A stretch of DNA of 64,000 nucleotides from Parapedobacter sp964498395 (GCA_964498395.1 CAZCHE010000003.1:248001-312000); one strand, 5' to 3'; counted from the first letter of the stretch, positions 25,663 through 34,690 are shown. The notes: a model not told the origin generated them from the letters alone. Numbers and translations: made by a program.

Positions 25663-27606
25663 ATGGCAAAAAAACAAGAAGCAGAAAAGGAATTAGCAGC
25701 AAAAAAAGCTGAACTTCAAGACACCGAGGACACCTTGGTAAAAGAGAAGGAAGACATCGAGTCGGAAGCCGATTCGAAATTCATCGACGAAATCAAATCA
25801 ACGACCTGGAGTACCCCTGACAATGATTTTGACTGGGACAAGGACGAAAAAGGTTTCGGCAACTACAGCGATGAAGAACGCGCTAAATTGGAAGACCTCT
25901 ATGCAGGTACATTCAACTCTGTCAACAAAGGCGAGATTGTACAAGGCATTGTGGTTTCCATCAACAACAAAGATGTTGTGTTGAACATCGGTTTCAAGTC
26001 TGACGGCTTGGTATCCCTTTCCGAATTCCGTGATACCCCAGATTTGAAAGTGGGTGACTCCGTTGACGTATTCGTCGAGTCACAGGAAGACGCCAACGGA
26101 CAGTTGGTGCTTTCGCGCAAACGCGCCAAAACCCAAAAATCATGGGAAGAAATCAACGAAGCACTTGAAAACGACACCATTATCGATGGTTTCGTGAAGA
26201 GCCGCACCAAAGGTGGTCTGATCGTAGACATCAAAGGTGTAGAAGCTTTCTTGCCTGGATCACAAATCGACATCAAACCTATTCGCGATTACGACATCTA
26301 CGTGGGTAAAACCATGGAATTCAAGGTGGTTAAAATCAATCATGAATTCAAGAACGTCGTAGTATCGCATAAAGTCCTTATCGAGGACGATTTGGAAAAC
26401 CAAAAATCAGAAATCGTTTCCAAACTCGAAAAAGGCCAAGTACTCGAAGGTACCGTCAAAAACATTACCGATTTCGGTGTATTCATCGACCTTGGTGGCG
26501 TAGACGGCTTGTTGCACATCACCGATATCTCTTGGGGCCGTATCGAGCACCCGAAAGAAGTGTTGCAGCTTGACCAAACCATCAACGTGGTGGTATTGGA
26601 TTTCGACGACGAGAAAAAACGCATTGCATTGGGCTTGAAGCAACTGACCGAGCATCCTTGGGAATCCTTGGATACCGCTTTGGAAGTTGGTTCAAAAGTA
26701 AAAGGCAAAATCGTAACCGTTGCCGATTACGGCGCATTCCTCGAAATCACCCCTGGTGTAGAAGGATTGATTCACGTATCGGAAATGTCATGGTCGCAAA
26801 ACTTGCGTAGCCCTCAAGAATTCTTGAAAGTAGGCGACGAAGTGGAAGCCCAAATCTTGACGTTGGATCGCGACGAGCGCAAAATGAGCCTTGGTATCAA
26901 GCAATTGACTCCAGATCCATGGAAGAACATTGCTGAGCGTTACCCCATCGGTTCTAAGCAAAAAGCCGTGGTTAAAAACATGACCAACTTCGGTGTGTTT
27001 GTGGAATTGGAAGAAGGCATTGACGGATTAATCCACATCTCTGACCTTTCATGGTCGAAGAAAATCAATCATCCTAACGAATTCACCAAGGTCGGTGAAG
27101 AACTGGAAGTGGTTGTATTGGAACTTGATGAGGAAAACCGCAAACTGAGCCTTGGACACAAGCAATTGGAAGAAAATCCTTGGGATACGTTTGAAACCAT
27201 CTTCACCCTTGATTCCATCCACCAAGGAACGGTTATCAAAGTGGGCGAAAAAGGTAACATCGTATCATTGCCTTACGGCGTGGAAGGCTTCTGCCCTGCT
27301 AAACACAGCGTGAAAGAAGACGGAAGCGTATTGAAGGCTGACGAGGTTGCTGATTTCAAAATCATTGAATTCAACAAGGAAAACAAACGCTTGGTGATTT
27401 CTCACTCCCGCATCTGGGAAGACCAACGCGCAGAAGCCCGTATGGAAGAATTCAATAACCGTAAGAAAGAGGCGAAAGCTGCTTCATCCGCTGTGAAGAA
27501 GGTGAAAGAATCCGTTGAGAAGTCTACGTTAGGCGACCTCGGTGTCCTTGCACAATTGAAAGAGCAGCTGGAAGGCGAAGAAAGTGGGAAAAAAGCCAAA
27601 AAATAA
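25663..27606 (+). CDS. rpsA: 30S ribosomal protein S1
   Basis: This 647-residue protein has a Lys/Glu-rich N-terminal extension of about 85 residues and then six S1 RNA-binding domains at roughly residues 88-155, 170-235, 257-325, 340-410, 425-497 and 510-575. The middle domains show the classic FGVF-DGL-HISDLSW pattern, while the last (GEKGNIVSLPYGVEGF) is more diverged. S1 binds mRNA leaders and helps load them on the 30S subunit, which matters in a phylum with weak Shine-Dalgarno use. The start is supported by AAGGAG 12 bp upstream. The coding sequence is more A-rich than its neighbours, as expected for a highly expressed gene. A strong terminator follows. Confidence 0.97.
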   Translation: MAKKQEAEKELAAKKAELQDTEDTLVKEKEDIESEADSKFIDEIKSTTWSTPDNDFDWDKDEKGFGNYSDEERAKLEDLYAGTFNSVNKGEIVQGIVVSINNKDVVLNIGFKSDGLVSLSEFRDTPDLKVGDSVDVFVESQEDANGQLVLSRKRAKTQKSWEEINEALENDTIIDGFVKSRTKGGLIVDIKGVEAFLPGSQIDIKPIRDYDIYVGKTMEFKVVKINHEFKNVVVSHKVLIEDDLENQKSEIVSKLEKGQVLEGTVKNITDFGVFIDLGGVDGLLHITDISWGRIEHPKEVLQLDQTINVVVLDFDDEKKRIALGLKQLTEHPWESLDTALEVGSKVKGKIVTVADYGAFLEITPGVEGLIHVSEMSWSQNLRSPQEFLKVGDEVEAQILTLDRDERKMSLGIKQLTPDPWKNIAERYPIGSKQKAVVKNMTNFGVFVELEEGIDGLIHISDLSWSKKINHPNEFTKVGEELEVVVLELDEENRKLSLGHKQLEENPWDTFETIFTLDSIHQGTVIKVGEKGNIVSLPYGVEGFCPAKHSVKEDGSVLKADEVADFKIIEFNKENKRLVISHSRIWEDQRAEARMEEFNNRKKEAKAASSAVKKVKESVEKSTLGDLGVLAQLKEQLEGEESGKKAKK

Positions 27607-27630
27607 GGACTGATTTCCACACACGATACC

Positions 27631-27666
27631 ATGCTCCCTTGCTAACGCAGGGGAGCATTTTTTTTG
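27631..27666 (+). terminator. Rho-independent terminator of rpsA
   Basis: ATGCTCCC (27631-27638) pairs with GGGAGCAT (27651-27658) around a 12-nt loop and is followed directly by a run of eight or more Ts. It lies 25 bp after the rpsA stop codon. Confidence 0.9.
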
Positions 27667-27699
27667 TGGTTACCTAGACGAAAATCCATTGCGATATAC

Positions 27700-27707
27700 T
27701 ACATTTG
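27700..27707 (+). promoter_or_regulatory. Candidate -7 element of the YciI-like gene
   Basis: TACATTTG matches TAnnTTTG exactly and lies 90 bp before the start codon of the next gene. No well-spaced -33 box is visible. Confidence 0.4.
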
Positions 27708-27797
27708 TGCTAATCGCATACACGATAAATTAAAAAATGATCCGCGTATCGGTGAAGAATATACAGGAAAAATATCCATCCACTTAATCATATCCCC

Positions 27798-28265
27798 ATG
27801 AAACCTTATGCTTCCCTACTCCTATGTGCACTCTTTATCGGCACCGTTGCTGCCGTGCAAGCACAAACAACTAACCCGGCATATGACAAGGCATTGGCTG
27901 ACTCCTTGGGTGCCGACGACCATGGAATGAAATCGTACATTTTCGTGGTGCTGAAAACCGGATCGGCCAATATCGAGGATAAACAACAGGTATCCGAGCT
28001 ATTCAGGGGCCACATGGATAATATCAATCGTTTGGTAGCAGACAAGAAACTTATCGTAGCTGGCCCTTTCGGCAAAAACGAACAGGGTTACAGGGGGTTG
28101 TTTATCTTGGATGTGAAAACCAAGGAAGAAGCGCAAGCATTGGTGGAAACCGACCCCGCGGTAAAAGAAAAGCTCCTGGATGTGGAGCTATTCGAATGGT
28201 ATGGTTCTGCGGCGTTGCCCACGTATCTGGAAGCGGCGCATAAGATTACGAAGACAAATCCTTAA
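27798..28265 (+). CDS. Secreted YciI-like protein
   Basis: This 155-residue protein has a signal peptide of about 22 residues (ending AVQAQ) followed by one YciI-like dimeric alpha/beta-barrel domain. Recognisable segments are YIFVVLKTGS, the LFRGHMDNINRL helix with its conserved His, VAGPFGKNEQGYRGLFILDV and a C-terminal ELFEWYGSA strand. YciI proteins are small ferredoxin-like folds related to muconolactone isomerase and chlorite dismutase; their reaction is mostly unknown. Export to the periplasm is the notable point, because many homologues are cytoplasmic. It is a single-gene unit between the rpsA terminator and a 51-bp palindrome. Confidence 0.8.
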   Translation: MKPYASLLLCALFIGTVAAVQAQTTNPAYDKALADSLGADDHGMKSYIFVVLKTGSANIEDKQQVSELFRGHMDNINRLVADKKLIVAGPFGKNEQGYRGLFILDVKTKEEAQALVETDPAVKEKLLDVELFEWYGSAALPTYLEAAHKITKTNP

Positions 28266-28271
28266 TAAAAA

Positions 28272-28322
28272 AAGCGTCATTTCGAGCATCTCGCTTAAAG
28301 CGAGATGCTCGAAATGACGCTT
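28272..28322. terminator. 51-bp perfect palindromic hairpin between converging genes
   Basis: Two 25-bp arms (28272-28296 and 28298-28322) are perfect reverse complements around a single central A. On the minus strand it is followed by a T-rich run, so it can terminate icd. It also ends the YciI-like transcript. The outer arm GCGTCATTTCGAG resembles hairpin repeats scattered between genes in Bacteroidota, from memory, so it may be a REP-like element. Confidence 0.75.
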
Positions 28323-28329
28323 CCTCCCT

Positions 28330-30549
28330 CTACAACGACCCGATAATCGCGTTGAGTGTCTCGCTTGGCCGCATGGCCTTGGCTGCCAACGCGTCATCTG
28401 GCGAATAATATCCACCGATTTCCTGCGCTTTCCCTTGAGCACCAATCAATTCCTCGTTGATCTTCGTTTCATTCGCTTTCAATTGTTCGGCGATCGGGCT
28501 AAAGGTAGCCTTGATGTCGGCGTCCTTGTTTTGCGCAGCCAATGCTTCCGCCCAATACAACGCCAAGTAGAAATGTGATCCTCTGTTGTCGATCTGCCCC
28601 ACTTTCCTTGCAGGCGACTTGTCGTTTTCAAGGAATTTTTCGGTAGCGGCATCTAATGCCTCCGCCAACACCAATGCCTTGGCATTGCCTTGTGTATGGC
28701 CGACATGTTCCAACGAAACAGCTAACGCCAAGAACTCACCCAAGGAATCCCAACGCAAGTAACCTTCGCTGACAAACTGCTCCACATGCTTGGGCGCAGA
28801 ACCACCGGCTCCGGTTTCGAACAAGCCTCCTCCGTTCATCAGCGGCACAATAGACAGCATTTTTGCGGAAGTACCCAGTTCGAGAATCGGGAATAAATCC
28901 GTCAAGTAATCCCGCAATACATTTCCGGTGACGGAGATGGTGTCCTCCCCTTTTCGGATGCGCGCCAATGAGAATTTAGTGGCTTCAACCGGACTGAGGA
29001 TACGGATATCAAGCCCTGCGGTATCGTGGTCCTTTAGGTACGTGTTTACTTTTTCAATGATTTGCCGATCATGTGCCCGCTTTTCATCCAACCAAAACAC
29101 GGCAGGTGTATTAGACAGCCGTGCGCGGTTTACTGCTAATTTCACCCAATCGCGGATGGGCGCATCCTTGGTCTGGCACATCCGGAAGATATCGCCTTCT
29201 TCTACGGGCTGGCTCATCAACACATTTCCGTTGCCATCCACCACTTGTATTGCACCGTTAGCAGGGGCTTGGAATGTCTTATCGTGCGAGCCATATTCTT
29301 CCGCCTTTTGAGCCATCAACCCGACGTTAGGCACGGAGCCCATGGTAGCCGGATCAAACGCTCCGTGTTGCTTGCAATCCTCGATGGTGGCCACATATAC
29401 CCCGGCATAGTTACGGTCTGGAATAAGCGCCAGGGTATCCTGCAATTCTCCGGCTTTGTTCCACATTTTGCCCGAGCTGCGGATCATAGCTGGCATGGAA
29501 GCGTCCACGATCACGTCAGAAGGCACATGCAAGTTGGTAATGCCTTTATCTGAATTAACCATGGCCAAATCTGGTCCATTTTCAATGGCCTCAGCCAATG
29601 CGGCTTTCACTTCCGCTTCCTGCGCGTGTCCAGCAATTTTCGCATACACATCCCCCAAACCATTTCTGGTGTCTACCCCAAGTTCAGCAAACAAGCTGCC
29701 GTACTTGGTGAATACATCCTGAAAATACACTTCTACGATGGCGCCGAAGATAATCGGATCGGACACCTTCATCATCGTGGCTTTCAGGTGGGCAGACAAT
29801 AATACGCCCGATGCTTTGGCTGCTATCACTTCCTTGGCTACGAAACGTTTCAGTGCGTTGAGGCTCATCCGAGAAGAATCGATCACCTCCCCGGCCAGCA
29901 ATGCTGCCGACGCTTTCAGCTCGGTTTTCGCACCATCTTCACCTACAAATTCGATGGTGAATGTGGTGGCTTGGGGCACCGTCACCGACTGCTCACTTCC
30001 GTAAAAATCACCATCCTCCATGGACGCTACAAGCGTTTTGGAATCGGCAGCCCACGCGCCCATGCTGTGCGGGTGTTGCTTGGCATAATTTTTCACCGCC
30101 CGCGGAGCACGGCGGTCAGAGTTGCCTTCACGCAATACGGGATTCACGGCAGAACCCAGCACTTTCGCGTATTTAGCTTTGATGGTTTTTTCTTCGTCTG
30201 TCTTCGCATCCTCGGGATAATTAGGAACCGCATACCCTTTGGCCTGCAGCTCGGCAATGGCGGCCTTCAATTGCGGGATGGAAGCCGAAATATTGGGGAG
30301 CTTGATGATGTTGGCTTCGGGTGTGGTAGCCAATTGGCCCAATTCACTGAGGGCGTCGCCTATTTTTTGGTCATCAGTCAGGTATTCCGGGAAATTGGCG
30401 ATAATCCGGCCTGCCAATGAAATATCTTTTTCCTCCACCGCGATAGCTGCTGACTTGGTGAACGCTTTCACAATGGGCAGCAATGAATACGTGGCTAAGG
30501 CTGGTGCTTCGTCTGTTTTCGTGTAAAAAATCGTTGTATTTTTTGACAT
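28330..30549 (-). CDS. icd: NADP-dependent isocitrate dehydrogenase, monomeric type
   Basis: This 739-residue protein matches the monomeric IDH family in length and sequence: an N-terminal FYTKTDEAPALATYSLLPI, VLREGNSDRRAPRAVKNYA, SAHLKATMMKVSDPIIFGA and the C-terminal segment with EIGGYYSPDDALAAKAMRPS. It oxidatively decarboxylates isocitrate to 2-oxoglutarate with NADP in the cytoplasm and supplies NADPH. It is unrelated in sequence to the short dimeric ICDH. It is a single-gene unit with a candidate -7 element at 30597-30604 and the large palindrome at its 3' end. Confidence 0.97.
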   Translation of the reverse strand: MSKNTTIFYTKTDEAPALATYSLLPIVKAFTKSAAIAVEEKDISLAGRIIANFPEYLTDDQKIGDALSELGQLATTPEANIIKLPNISASIPQLKAAIAELQAKGYAVPNYPEDAKTDEEKTIKAKYAKVLGSAVNPVLREGNSDRRAPRAVKNYAKQHPHSMGAWAADSKTLVASMEDGDFYGSEQSVTVPQATTFTIEFVGEDGAKTELKASAALLAGEVIDSSRMSLNALKRFVAKEVIAAKASGVLLSAHLKATMMKVSDPIIFGAIVEVYFQDVFTKYGSLFAELGVDTRNGLGDVYAKIAGHAQEAEVKAALAEAIENGPDLAMVNSDKGITNLHVPSDVIVDASMPAMIRSSGKMWNKAGELQDTLALIPDRNYAGVYVATIEDCKQHGAFDPATMGSVPNVGLMAQKAEEYGSHDKTFQAPANGAIQVVDGNGNVLMSQPVEEGDIFRMCQTKDAPIRDWVKLAVNRARLSNTPAVFWLDEKRAHDRQIIEKVNTYLKDHDTAGLDIRILSPVEATKFSLARIRKGEDTISVTGNVLRDYLTDLFPILELGTSAKMLSIVPLMNGGGLFETGAGGSAPKHVEQFVSEGYLRWDSLGEFLALAVSLEHVGHTQGNAKALVLAEALDAATEKFLENDKSPARKVGQIDNRGSHFYLALYWAEALAAQNKDADIKATFSPIAEQLKANETKINEELIGAQGKAQEIGGYYSPDDALAAKAMRPSETLNAIIGSL

Positions 30550-30596
30550 GTTATGTAATGGATTTTAAAGGTGATCAAGGATATTACATGCGGCCA

Positions 30597-30604
30597 CAAA
30601 AGTA
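30597..30604 (-). promoter_or_regulatory. Candidate -7 element of icd
   Basis: The minus strand reads TACTTTTG, a perfect TAnnTTTG match, 47 bp before the icd start codon. No clear -33 box is seen at 19-21 bp. Confidence 0.45.
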
Positions 30605-30691
30605 ACGAAAAATGGGTGGTTTTAAAAGGGAAACATCAGGAAAACAAGGTTTGACGATTGCCGGTGAGTTAAACACGCTGCTCACAGCAAT

Positions 30692-31180
30692 CTATACCGA
30701 TTTATTGATTTTCCGTTGCATCCTAAATTGAAAAATAGCGCCTACGATAAACAAAACGAAAAGTACAAGAAGCGTTTGTCCGATAATGGGATCTGTTGGT
30801 CCAGCCGCTAACGGATGCCCAATCGGAACACGGGTAAACGTCTCGTTGACCGTAGGAACCAGTGATAAGAAAAAACTAAAAGACAAACAGAAGTTCTCAA
30901 CAAAACGAAAGCTATTATTGCCTTGCTTTTTAGCATAAAGAACGTAAGCGACCAATACCAACACCACAATGAATAGCGCAAAAATATGCCCGGGGTTGAA
31001 TCCGCCATGCTTAGATAATCCTAGTGCTGTGAGTGAGGTGATCAGTGTGCCATAAAAGTAAATCTTGCCCGTCAGTTGGCTTAAGTCAATTTTCCCTTTT
31101 CGGATAAATCCTACAATTGCGGCCACAATAGCAACGACACCGATGATCGTGTGAAAAATTCCTAAATTTGATAATCCCAT
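30692..31180 (-). CDS. Small four-helix membrane protein of unknown function
   Basis: I choose ATG 31180 (162 residues, starting MGLSNLGIFHTI), because the extra 15 residues of the longer frame are not membrane-like. Four hydrophobic spans are visible, at about residues 7-23, 38-54, 65-82 and 130-150, with GLSKHGGFNPGHIFALF between the second and third. I recognise no catalytic motif. It sits at the left end of an AT-richer block with an AraC-type regulator 77 bp upstream on the same strand. Its upstream region is similar to that of osmC, so the two genes may answer to the same regulator. Confidence 0.65.
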   Translation of the reverse strand: MGLSNLGIFHTIIGVVAIVAAIVGFIRKGKIDLSQLTGKIYFYGTLITSLTALGLSKHGGFNPGHIFALFIVVLVLVAYVLYAKKQGNNSFRFVENFCLSFSFFLSLVPTVNETFTRVPIGHPLAAGPTDPIIGQTLLVLFVLFIVGAIFQFRMQRKINKSV

Positions 31181-31257
31181 AATGTTGATTTTAAGTGTTT
31201 TATTAATAGTGCAAAATTGCAACACAAAAAACAGAATGGGTTTGCTGATTAGGTCAA

Positions 31258-32109
31258 TTATTTGGAGATTCGGCTCAATCGGTAATTCGTTGGGGTAACA
31301 CCATATTTGCTGTGAAAACTCTTGGTGAAATTGGCCAAGTCGTTAAATCCGCAATCAAAGGCAATGTCTGTAATACGTTCGTCAGAAATTAAAAGCAGCT
31401 CGGCAGCTCTTTCCAGTCTTTTGGATTTGATATAATTTGCCGGGGAATCGTTGTACAATTTTTTAAATTCCCTTTTAAAGGAAGAAACGCTTAGATTGGT
31501 TTTTTGCGCCAGCTCGTCTACACCAATCTGCGAGAACAGATTTGCTTCTATAATTTGCTTGAACGTATACGTATTGGGCGAGAAAAGCTGGGATAGTATC
31601 ACTTGGATGATTGCGGCATCTTGCGTTTGCGATAGCAAAAGAATGATTTCTTTCAGTTTTAAGACCAAAATTTCATCATTTACGAGCGATGGGTTTTCGA
31701 AGTAAAAGAGAAGACCCTCAATATATTTTTGAATCAAAAAGTCATTATTTATTTTTCCGCTCGTCTGGTTGGATACGTTATTACTCGGCTGAAGGATCAA
31801 AGGCAGTTCTCGTTCATATACCCGCTTTAATATATCCGGATGGAACGTAACGACAACCAGTTCACCATTGCTGTTGGCATTTGAGTGATGTATCTGTTTT
31901 CCAGAATTCATGCAGTTTAGCAACAAGGAATGATGGGTAGGGATATTGGTGTTTTCATCACCAAATTGATACCGTATCTCACCTTTCAACAGGTATAAGA
32001 AGCAGGCTTGTTCCGCAAGCGGGAAAACATATTCAAAAGGAGGTTTTATGACCACTTTTTGAATGAATAATTTTCCGAACAAATCAATTTTTTTATAGTC
32101 GGCAGCCAC
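31258..32109 (-). CDS. AraC-family transcriptional regulator
   Basis: This 283-residue protein starts at a GTG (32109), as no suitable ATG is nearby. The N-terminal half is a cupin-like sensor (FPLAEQACFLYLLKGEIRYQFG). The C-terminal ~100 residues hold the two helix-turn-helix motifs of the AraC family: GVDELAQKTNLSVSSFKREF, then RITDIAFDCGFNDLANFTKS and KYGVTPTNYR at the end. It probably controls the membrane protein gene 77 bp downstream and perhaps osmC, whose promoter region resembles the one after this gene. Effector unknown. Base composition is AT-richer than the flanking core genes. Confidence 0.88.
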   Translation of the reverse strand: MAADYKKIDLFGKLFIQKVVIKPPFEYVFPLAEQACFLYLLKGEIRYQFGDENTNIPTHHSLLLNCMNSGKQIHHSNANSNGELVVVTFHPDILKRVYERELPLILQPSNNVSNQTSGKINNDFLIQKYIEGLLFYFENPSLVNDEILVLKLKEIILLLSQTQDAAIIQVILSQLFSPNTYTFKQIIEANLFSQIGVDELAQKTNLSVSSFKREFKKLYNDSPANYIKSKRLERAAELLLISDERITDIAFDCGFNDLANFTKSFHSKYGVTPTNYRLSRISK

Positions 32110-32280
32110 TTATATTGATTTTTTATCGTCCACGTTATACTTATCTATCCGTTTTATGATTGTAAATTGATACGCATAGCATACCCATTTAACACATATT
32201 CAAACGTAGAAAAAGTTGCTCACATAAGCAACTTTACCCTTTTTGGACTCCGCCATTTCCCACTGGTCAAGAGATCATTG

Positions 32281-32697
32281 TTATGAAACCAGGTGAGCTT
32301 CCGACGTGATCGGTATCTTCAATGCTTTTGAAATCAAACAATTTTGTTCTGCTTCTTTCGTGATGGCTTCAAAGTTTTCTGCACTAATGCCGGACACCTG
32401 TCCACGAATAGCGAGATGCACAGCTGTGATATCGAAACCTTCCATAGTAACGGTAGCTTCGGTATCCAATGATATCGGCGTCAAGCCTTTTTCCGTTAGC
32501 GCAAAACTAACGGCCATTGTAAAACATCCCGCATGTGCTGCTGCTAACAATTCTTCCGGATTTGTGCCCTTTTCGTCTCCTACAAAACGGGTTCTAAAAC
32601 TGTAGTTTGTTCGGTTTAAAATTTCACTTTGTGTCGTTAATTCGCCTTTGCCTTCTTTGATGCTACCGGCCCAGTGTGCTTTTGCTGTACGTTTCAT
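32281..32697 (-). CDS. OsmC-family peroxiredoxin
   Basis: This 138-residue protein has the OsmC/Ohr fold with both redox cysteines: Cys58 in AAAHAGCFTMAVSFAL and Cys120 in EAEQNCLISKAL. The N-terminal KAHWAGSIKEGKGEL and NPEELLAAAHAGC segments are typical of the OsmC subgroup. Family members reduce organic hydroperoxides with thiol or lipoyl donors in the cytoplasm. A -7 element (TAATTTTG on the minus strand) lies upstream. It is in the AT-richer accessory block with regulators and an SDR, which suggests a small inducible stress or detoxification unit. Confidence 0.92.
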   Translation of the reverse strand: MKRTAKAHWAGSIKEGKGELTTQSEILNRTNYSFRTRFVGDEKGTNPEELLAAAHAGCFTMAVSFALTEKGLTPISLDTEATVTMEGFDITAVHLAIRGQVSGISAENFEAITKEAEQNCLISKALKIPITSEAHLVS

Positions 32698-32737
32698 GAT
32701 TTTATTGTTTAACGTTTCGTTGTCAATATTGACGATA

Positions 32738-32825
32738 CAAAATTACGACACAAAAAGCAGGAACGTTTTGTGAATTAGGTCAACTATTAGGCATTTTGGT
32801 TCAGGCAGATTGTTCGTTGGTATTG
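32738..32825 (-). promoter_or_regulatory. osmC promoter region that repeats the 3' end/promoter segment at 31211-31295
   Basis: The minus strand carries TAATTTTG (32745-32738), a perfect -7 element for osmC. The whole segment aligns with 31211-31295, which contains the upstream region of the small membrane protein and the last codons of the AraC gene. Shared blocks include ACACAAAAA, ATTAGGTCAA and TTCGTTGG. The far end looks like a vestige of an AraC gene 3' end (PTNN-like codons), but reading-frame support is short. Confidence 0.5.
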
Positions 32826-32994
32826 CTTACTAGCCCTTAAAATACCCTCCGCTATAATGGACATCCTTTAAACGACCAAAAGCTGCTGTGGTGCGAAAGC
32901 CATTAGTGTAGTTTTTGACTACAACAAAAGTAGATTTGGCTACAGCTGTTTTTTGACGGTTGCTGACCTTTGTACCTATAAAAATTAGATTAAA

Positions 32995-33759
32995 ATGAGT
33001 ATAAAAACAAAAATCGCTTTGGTTACCGGAGGTAGTCGTGGCTTGGGCAGGAATATGGCGTTGGCTCTTGCCAAAAAAGGCATTGATGTCGTTCTTACCT
33101 ACCATTCAGGCAAAGATGCGGCCGACAGTGTTGTTTCGGAAATCCAATCGCTTGGGGGTAATGCTGCATCATTCCAATTGGACACCAGGAATGTACCTCA
33201 GTTCGACAGTTTTATTAAGCAAGTGACGGAACATCTGCAGGAACAAACCGGCAGTCCGAATTTTGATTTCCTGATTAACAATGCAGGCACCGCATTGTAC
33301 GTACCCGTACAAGATGTTACTGAAGAGCAAGTGGATGATATGTTAAACATTCACTACAAAGGTGTTTTTTTCCTTACGCAGAAAGCATTGCCATTCCTGA
33401 ATGAAGGTGGTGGAATTGTAAATGTTTCAACAGGGCTTGCACGTTTTGCAATACCAAATTATTCGGTTTACGCTTCAATGAAAGGCGCAATAGAAGTGCT
33501 TACCCGCTATTTGGCAGTTGAATTGGGAGCAAAAAAAATCCGTGTAAATGCAGTAGCACCGGGAGCGATTGAAACTGATTTCGGCGGTGGTTTGGTGCGC
33601 GATATTAAAGACCTTAATACGCAGATTGCAAGCACCATCGCTTTGGGTCGTGTCGGTCTGCCTGATGATATTGGTGGCGTGGTGGCATTTCTTTGCAGCG
33701 ATGATGCACGTTGGATAAATGCACAACGTATTGAAGTTTCGGGAGGACAATCATTGTAA
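32995..33759 (+). CDS. Short-chain dehydrogenase/reductase
   Basis: This 254-residue Rossmann-fold protein has the cofactor motif TGGSRGLG (residues 10-17), NNAG at the end of strand 4 and the catalytic pair Tyr159/Lys163 in YASMK, with Ser in NVSTGLARF. This is the classical SDR pattern, so it should oxidise or reduce a carbonyl/alcohol with NAD(P). An Arg residue after the glycine motif hints at NADP preference. The substrate is unknown. An AraC-type regulator follows 16 bp downstream on the same strand, a common pairing in this phylum, so the SDR is probably regulated by it. Confidence 0.92.
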   Translation: MSIKTKIALVTGGSRGLGRNMALALAKKGIDVVLTYHSGKDAADSVVSEIQSLGGNAASFQLDTRNVPQFDSFIKQVTEHLQEQTGSPNFDFLINNAGTALYVPVQDVTEEQVDDMLNIHYKGVFFLTQKALPFLNEGGGIVNVSTGLARFAIPNYSVYASMKGAIEVLTRYLAVELGAKKIRVNAVAPGAIETDFGGGLVRDIKDLNTQIASTIALGRVGLPDDIGGVVAFLCSDDARWINAQRIEVSGGQSL

Positions 33760-33775
33760 TCATTATCTTTGTACC

Positions 33776-34690
33776 GTGGCAAATACAAAACCGACACGAA
33801 TAAAATCCATCAGCGAATTTCATCAGTTGAGAAATTTGCCCGCACCTGAACATCCGCTTATCAGCGTCGTCAATGTAGGGGACTTTTCATATCCCGAAGA
33901 AACGAGGAATCTGAAAATCGTAATGGATTTCTATTCCGTTTCCTTAAAAAGGAATTGCGGGAAAATTCGCTACGGACAGCAACAATATGACTTTGATGGG
34001 GGTGTAATGTATTTCATTGCACCCCATCAGGTTTTCAGTGTACAGCACAGCCCCGACGAACCAAAACAAACAGGTTGGATGTTGCTCATCCACCCCGATT
34101 TCTTTTGGAATACGCCACTTGCCAAAACAATCAATAAGTATGAATATTTTGGTTATGCCGTAAACGAGGCGTTATGGCTTTCGGAGAAAGAAGAAGCCCT
34201 CATCATTGGCATCATGCAAAATATCCAACAGGAATACCGCTCCAACATTGATAGGTTCAGTAAACAAATCATTATCTCACAAGTCGAAAGTTTACTCAAT
34301 TATTCGGAACGCTTTTACAACCGCCAATTTATCACACGGGAAAAATCTAACCATCAAGTTTTAGAACGCTTGGAAAGATTATTGACCGATTATTTTAATG
34401 ACGATGATTTGATTTCCAAAGGTTTGCCGACCGTTCAATTTATTTCTAAAGCATTAAACATCACACCAAGCTATCTAAGTGGGTTACTCAAAGTACTGAC
34501 AGGGCAAAGCACACAGCAACACATACACGAAAAGCTAATTGAAAAAGCGAAAGAAAAATTATCCAGTACCGATTTATCCGTTAGTGAAATTGCGTTTAAT
34601 TTAGGCTTTGAACATTCACAATCATTTAGCAAGCTGTTTAAGAGCAAAACAAATCTTTCGCCGTTGGAATTTAGGCAATCATTTAATTAA
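33776..34690 (+). CDS. AraC-family transcriptional regulator (SDR-linked)
   Basis: I place the start at GTG 33776 (304 residues, VANTKPTRIKSI...), because the longer frame overlaps the SDR gene and adds non-conserved residues. The N-terminal half is a cupin-like domain with FIAPHQVFS. The C-terminal half has the AraC DNA-binding domain: FISKALNITPSYLSGLLK, then LSVSEIAFNLGFEHSQSFSKLFK and the closing LSPLEFRQS. It lies 16 bp after the SDR on the same strand and probably regulates it. It is not closely similar to the AraC gene at 31258-32109. AT-rich composition matches the rest of this accessory block. Confidence 0.88.
   Translation: MANTKPTRIKSISEFHQLRNLPAPEHPLISVVNVGDFSYPEETRNLKIVMDFYSVSLKRNCGKIRYGQQQYDFDGGVMYFIAPHQVFSVQHSPDEPKQTGWMLLIHPDFFWNTPLAKTINKYEYFGYAVNEALWLSEKEEALIIGIMQNIQQEYRSNIDRFSKQIIISQVESLLNYSERFYNRQFITREKSNHQVLERLERLLTDYFNDDDLISKGLPTVQFISKALNITPSYLSGLLKVLTGQSTQQHIHEKLIEKAKEKLSSTDLSVSEIAFNLGFEHSQSFSKLFKSKTNLSPLEFRQSFN

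Noticed and set aside
32830..33105. Reverse frame of 91 codons upstream of the SDR
   Set aside because: It overlaps the SDR start and has no family features; it is a shadow frame in an intergenic region.
30692..34690. Integrative element or transposon carrying the AT-rich block
   Set aside because: No integrase, transposase, direct repeats or tRNA edge were found at either end; composition alone is not enough.
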